IMG/VR virus record: IMGVR_UViG_3300034175_000104
Span: 1 to 23,413 of that record
Strand: one strand, 5' to 3'
Origin: a virus
DNA length: 23,413 nt
Positions 19,933 through 23,413 of the stretch are shown here, in pieces. A program made the translations under genes and the position numbers. The number at the start of each line of letters is the position of its first letter. Positions within the stretch are counted from its first letter, which is position 1. The notes below the pieces were generated by a model. It was not told the DNA's origin, searched no databases, and worked only from the letters and a program-made list of their open reading frames with translations.

Positions 19933-21589
19933 GATCCCGGCCGGCACGATCAGCGTGCCCGCGCCGCGCGCCGACACGCTCGAGCCCACGTTCGTCGTGC
20001 CCTATCGTCAGTATGCGTATCGCGACGCCGCGCCGACCAACGGGGGCTACTCGCTTGGCCCGATGAACGTCGGCTTCCGGCTAAGCAGCGCGAACAAGGA
20101 CATCGTGCGTGAGCGCAGGGCGGCGCTGGTCAATGCGCGCGAAGCTGATCGCAACAGCACGGCGATCCGCTCGGGGATCACGAAGCGTGCGATCGACATG
20201 GTGGGCAAGAACCTGCGGCTGCAGTCCATGCCCAACTTCGAAGCGCTCGGCTTGACGGAGGATTGGGCCGCCGAGTTCGCGAACCAGTGGGAGAACGAGT
20301 TTTCGCTGTGGGGCGACGACCCGCGCAAGCTGAACGACGCGTCGCGGCACAACAACTTCGGATCGCAGATGTTCGAGGTGTGTCGCAACACCTATGGCGC
20401 GGACGGCGAGGCGGCGCTCATCATCCGCTACGACGAGCGCCGGCAGGATATGTATCGCGCGCACATGGCGACGTTCGTCGAGGTCATAAACCCCGTCCGC
20501 ATTTCGAACCGTGAAGGGCTGCGGGATGGCCTCGACTATTGCCAAGGCAAGGTGCTCGACGAGTGGGGCGCATACACCGCGCTCGACATAGAGGTCGAGG
20601 ATCCGAGCGCTGTCGCTCATCGGCTTCGGTGGGAGCGCGTCATGCGCGAGACGGAGTGGGGCCGCCCGATCGGCGTTCACTGGTTCCCCCGGTATCTCGC
20701 CGGTGCGCAGCGGGCCATGCCCGCGATCTTGGGCATGCTGCGCGGCAACCGCATGCTCGACACGTTCGACGACAAACTGCTCGAGCAGGCGGTGAAGGCC
20801 GCCTTCATGTCGATCTACATCAAGACGGACGCGACGTCGGCGGAGGCTCTGGCGAAGCTGCAGCCTGCACCATCTGGCGCGACCGATCCCTTCCTCGCCG
20901 CGATGAACGCGCGCTTCGGTCTGTACGACGAGCTCAACGTCGAGGGGCAGTCGCTCCCGGTGTTGGCGCCCGGCGATGACATTGCGGTCGCGGACGCGAA
21001 GAACACGACGCCTGACACCGACAGCTTCCGCTTCGCATTCGAGCGCAAGTTCGCGAACCATCTAGGGCTCGGCTACGCGCGCTATTCGAACGACTATTCG
21101 AAGACGAGCTTTGCGAGCATCCGCGCCGAGTTCATCGACGCTTGGCGCATGACGTACGCCGATCGCTACGACTTCTGCCAGTCGGTGCCCGCGCAGATTG
21201 CGCTGGCGCATCTCGAAGAGTGCATCGTCCGCAACAAGATCATCCTGCCGCCGAATGCGCCGCCGTTCTACGAGAACATGACCGCCTACGCGCAGTGCGA
21301 GTTCCGCGGGCCGGGCATGGGCTGGGTCGACCCTGTGAAGGACGTGAAGGGCGCGAACCTGCGAATCGCAGGCGGCCTGTCCAGTCCGCAGGCGGAGGCG
21401 GCTGCTCAAGGCTCCGATTATTACGACAACATCGCCGCGACCGCGCGCGCGCAGAAGTATGCGAAGGAGAAGCTCGGCCACGAGATCGACTATGCGTCGG
21501 ACGGCGCGGCGGTCGAGGAGTTGCCGGAGCCTGACGAAGAGGCTCTCGACGCCGCCGCCGCTGCAGCCGCCGCCAACCAGCCGGAGTGA
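19919..21589 (+). CDS. Portal protein, lambda gpB family
   Basis: A 556-residue portal, close to lambda gpB (533). Supporting segments include SSANKDIVRERRAALVNARE near residue 56, TAIRSGITKRAIDMVGKNLR, an EVINPVRISN segment, the EWGRPIGVHWFPRY stretch typical of this family, and a FRFAFERKFANHLGLGYARYS region. Twelve copies would form the ring at a capsid vertex through which DNA enters and tails attach. The C-terminus is Ala/Asp/Glu-rich (DAAAAAAAAN). Position between gpW-like and protease genes fits the lambda order. ATG 19919 is inside the preceding gene. Confidence 0.95.
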   Translation: MQASEIPAGTISVPAPRADTLEPTFVVPYRQYAYRDAAPTNGGYSLGPMNVGFRLSSANKDIVRERRAALVNAREADRNSTAIRSGITKRAIDMVGKNLRLQSMPNFEALGLTEDWAAEFANQWENEFSLWGDDPRKLNDASRHNNFGSQMFEVCRNTYGADGEAALIIRYDERRQDMYRAHMATFVEVINPVRISNREGLRDGLDYCQGKVLDEWGAYTALDIEVEDPSAVAHRLRWERVMRETEWGRPIGVHWFPRYLAGAQRAMPAILGMLRGNRMLDTFDDKLLEQAVKAAFMSIYIKTDATSAEALAKLQPAPSGATDPFLAAMNARFGLYDELNVEGQSLPVLAPGDDIAVADAKNTTPDTDSFRFAFERKFANHLGLGYARYSNDYSKTSFASIRAEFIDAWRMTYADRYDFCQSVPAQIALAHLEECIVRNKIILPPNAPPFYENMTAYAQCEFRGPGMGWVDPVKDVKGANLRIAGGLSSPQAEAAAQGSDYYDNIAATARAQKYAKEKLGHEIDYASDGAAVEELPEPDEEALDAAAAAAAANQPE

Positions 21590-21593
21590 TGAC

Positions 21594-22514
21594 ATGACGA
21601 ACCGCCCACCTCTCGTCCATGTCGCGCAGCACATGCTCAACCGGCCGCTGGCGGTGACGGAACGGCACGCGCCCGTCGTTCTCTCTGCGATACGGTCGCG
21701 CCTCAACCTCAACCTGATCTACGACGTCGAGGGCCATCCGCTCGACGCGGGCGCGATGGATCACATCGCCGCCGCTGGCCGCAACGCCTATGACATCCGC
21801 TCTGAGCGCCGCAGCGAGAGCAAAATCTTCACCGAAGATCAGGGCGTCGCCATCATCCCGATCACCGGCACTCTGACGAGGACATGGGGTCTGGATCCCT
21901 ATTCGGGCATGACGGGCTACGACGGCATCAAGGCGAAGCTGATCGCCGCGCTCGAGGACGACTCAATCGACGCCATTCTGCTCGACATCGATTCGCCTGG
22001 CGGCGCGGTGTCGGGGTGCTTCGACTTGGCGGATCTGATCTTCGCGTCGAATGAGACGAACGGCGGCAAGCTCATCTGGTCGATAGCGAATGAACAGATG
22101 TGCTCGGCAGCATTGGCGCTGGGCTGCAGCGCCGATCGTGTGTTCGTGCCGCGCACCGGCGAGGTCGGTTCTGTCGGCGTCATCTGGGTTTACTTCAACG
22201 AGCAGGAGTCGCTCACGCAGGACGGCATTCAGGTCCGCGTTTTTCGCAATCGGAAGTCGCCGCGGAAGGCGGAGGGCAACCCGTACGAGCAGATGTCGGA
22301 GGAAGCGGAGGCTCGCATCTTCGACGAACTGGACGAGATGTTCGAGTTCTTCGTCGAGACCGTGGCGCGCGGCCGGGGCATGTCGAAAAAATCTGTTCGC
22401 GATACGCAGGGTCTCACGTATATGGGCCGGCACGCACGGGATGTTAAGTTCGCCACCGATGTTGCGTCCGACGATCAGGTCTGGGCGCAGTTGATGCAGC
22501 GGCTCGGCCGCTAG
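21594..22514 (+). CDS. S49-family head maturation protease, lambda gpC-like
   Basis: A 306-residue protein from ATG 21594, 4 bp after the portal stop; the frame is open further upstream over the portal gene, which is not protein-like. The ClpP/SppA fold is clear: ILLDIDSPGGAVSG (128-141), the serine in EQMCSAALALGCSADRVFVP (Ser171 as likely nucleophile), GEVGSVGVIWVY, and Lys225 in RKAEGNPYEQM as the likely general base of the Ser-Lys dyad. It cuts scaffold and other head proteins during procapsid maturation. It ends right after the protease domain, without the long C-terminal scaffold part of gpC, which is in a separate gene here. Confidence 0.93.
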   Translation: MTNRPPLVHVAQHMLNRPLAVTERHAPVVLSAIRSRLNLNLIYDVEGHPLDAGAMDHIAAAGRNAYDIRSERRSESKIFTEDQGVAIIPITGTLTRTWGLDPYSGMTGYDGIKAKLIAALEDDSIDAILLDIDSPGGAVSGCFDLADLIFASNETNGGKLIWSIANEQMCSAALALGCSADRVFVPRTGEVGSVGVIWVYFNEQESLTQDGIQVRVFRNRKSPRKAEGNPYEQMSEEAEARIFDELDEMFEFFVETVARGRGMSKKSVRDTQGLTYMGRHARDVKFATDVASDDQVWAQLMQRLGR

Positions 22515-22527
22515 GGAGCGATTTACG

Positions 22528-23097
22528 ATGTCCAAGCGCTTTGCCTCTGTCCGCAGTCTCTTCGCCGGAACCGCTCTCGCTGCACCAGCAGAGGATGATG
22601 AAGCGCCGGCTCCCGTGATCGCGCCCGGCAATGCCGCCGCTACCGCCGGTCCAACGCAGGCTGCGGTCGAGGCCGCTGTCGCCGCCGAAGTCGACGCTGC
22701 GACGAACGCTGCCACCGCCGCTGCGAACACCCGTTGGAACACGGTGATGACCGCCGACGCTGGCATCGCCAACCCGAAGGCCGCCGCCCGTTTGCTGAGC
22801 AGCACCCCCATGTCCGCCGATGACATCGTCGCCACGCTCGGCGATCTCGGCCAGCCAGCCGCCGCCGCGCCGCGCGGCAACCGCGAAGCCACCACCGAGA
22901 ACCGCGAGCGCCTCGCGACCGAGCCAGCGACGAACCCGCGTACCGGCGGCAACGGCGGCGACCCGGCGACGGCACGCGGCGAGGGCGGCTCCGCATCGGC
23001 GACCAACCTTGCTGAGCACCGCGAGAAGCGGAGCAAGGAGCGTAACGCTGCGGCGCTCACGAAGGGCGGCAAGCAGGTCAACTCGATCACCGGCTAA
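22528..23097 (+). CDS. Probable scaffold protein (Nu3-like), Ala-rich
   Basis: A 189-residue protein 13 bp after the protease gene. It is rich in Ala, Thr, Asn and Glu with little globular core. Residues about 66-110 (NTRWNTVMTADAGIANPKAA, then LLSSTPMSADDIVATLGDLG) match in layout the conserved helical segment at the C-terminus of phage head proteases, where the scaffold is usually fused or nested as lambda Nu3. The C-terminal tail is basic (HREKRSKERNAAALTKGGKQ), as expected for scaffold contacts with the coat. The role is inferred from composition, this segment and position between protease and decoration genes. No signal peptide or other domain is seen. Confidence 0.65.
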   Translation: MSKRFASVRSLFAGTALAAPAEDDEAPAPVIAPGNAAATAGPTQAAVEAAVAAEVDAATNAATAAANTRWNTVMTADAGIANPKAAARLLSSTPMSADDIVATLGDLGQPAAAAPRGNREATTENRERLATEPATNPRTGGNGGDPATARGEGGSASATNLAEHREKRSKERNAAALTKGGKQVNSITG

Positions 23098-23129
23098 GCC
23101 GGTCGTCATCGTTTCAGGGAGTTTTCCAC

Positions 23130-23413
23130 ATGGTCACCAAGACTTACGCCCGCATCCTCGACGGAGAGCACGTCATCGAGGAGGCTATCGGCCTGATGTC
23201 GCGCGAGCAGATCCTGCTCGAAGCGTCAGCCACGCCGTACCTCGCGGGCACGATCCTCGCCAAGCGCACCGCTGGCGCGAATGCCGGGCAGTGGACGAAG
23301 TTCAACCCCGCGGGCGCCGACGGCGCGGCGACGGCGAAGGGCGTGCTGTTCGCGCGCCGTCCAGCTTCGACCGGCACTCAGCGTGCCGTCGCTCACGTCC
23401 GCGACAGCGACAT
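23130..23413 (+). CDS. Head decoration protein, lambda gpD-like, cut at right edge
   Basis: A frame starting at ATG 23130, with AGGGA upstream, open to the window end (94 full codons seen). The residues (MVTKTYARILDGEHVIEEAI, then ILLEASATPYLAGTILAKRT and KGVLFARRPASTGTQRAV) match the decoration protein family of lambda gpD, which binds the expanded capsid at threefold sites to stabilise it. The C-terminus is missing. It is next in the lambda order after protease and scaffold; the major coat protein gene is expected just outside the window. Confidence 0.88.
   Translation, partial: MVTKTYARILDGEHVIEEAIGLMSREQILLEASATPYLAGTILAKRTAGANAGQWTKFNPAGADGAATAKGVLFARRPASTGTQRAVAHVRDSD

Noticed and set aside
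20081-21061. 326-codon open frame antisense to the portal gene
   Set aside because: Shadow of the portal gene; no conserved motif and composition typical of antisense reading.
21963-23090. 375-codon open frame antisense to the protease and scaffold genes
   Set aside because: Covers two convincing late genes on the plus strand and is Ala/Arg/Ser-rich, as expected from the Ala-rich scaffold gene read backwards.
1-23413. CRISPR array, tRNA, insertion sequence, integrase, toxin-antitoxin pair
   Set aside because: No spaced identical repeats of array type, no tRNA-like clover or CCA end, no transposase or recombinase motifs, and no recognisable toxin or antitoxin seen by eye on either strand.

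Overview
This window looks like part of a temperate phage or prophage of the lambda-like siphovirus type. The host was probably a GC-rich alphaproteobacterium, perhaps a sphingomonad. The phage assignment is firm: the right end has the lambda head-gene order (small terminase, gpA-type large terminase, gpW-like joiner, gpB-type portal, S49 head protease, probable scaffold, gpD-like decoration protein). The host assignment is inference, from high G+C, a GapR-like protein, a short alphaproteobacterial-style HTH regulator and an XF1762-type GNAT-like protein. No integrase, tRNA, attachment site, lysis or tail gene is visible; the left end stops inside a gene and the right end stops inside the decoration gene.

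Left arm (1-7743, leftward). A tightly packed early operon reads away from a divergent control region at 7744-7869. In transcription order it holds an unknown 143-aa protein, a RecT/Bet-type annealing protein, an HU-like protein, a HerA/FtsK-type ATPase, then small unknown genes, a Lar-like zinc protein (possible anti-restriction), a second HU-like protein and a CX6CX2C protein of the Gp37/Gp68 (DUF5131) family cut by the window edge. Most neighbours overlap by a few bases, implying translational coupling.

Control region and right arm (7870-16903, rightward). A 64-aa HTH regulator faces the early operon across an AT-rich gap with an 18-bp perfect palindrome. Then come a GapR-like protein, a RuvC-like resolvase, an MT-A70 adenine methyltransferase, a DnaB-family helicase and a winged-helix replication protein whose linker codes across clustered repeats resembling a phage origin. 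After these lie a cytosine-5 methyltransferase, two Cys-rich small proteins, a Dam-type adenine methyltransferase, a GNAT-like protein and an unknown protein ending at a strong hairpin terminator. The late head operon (16951-23413) follows.

The most unusual locus is 12951-14432. Two same-strand reading frames are open over almost the same 1.45 kb. One carries the cytosine-5 methyltransferase motifs. The other has five W-x-T-P motifs, its own ribosome-binding site and the higher G+C at third codon positions, so both may be translated. The second notable locus is the putative origin inside the replication gene (12035-12150). Three unrelated methyltransferases plus a Lar-like protein suggest heavy investment in evading host restriction.
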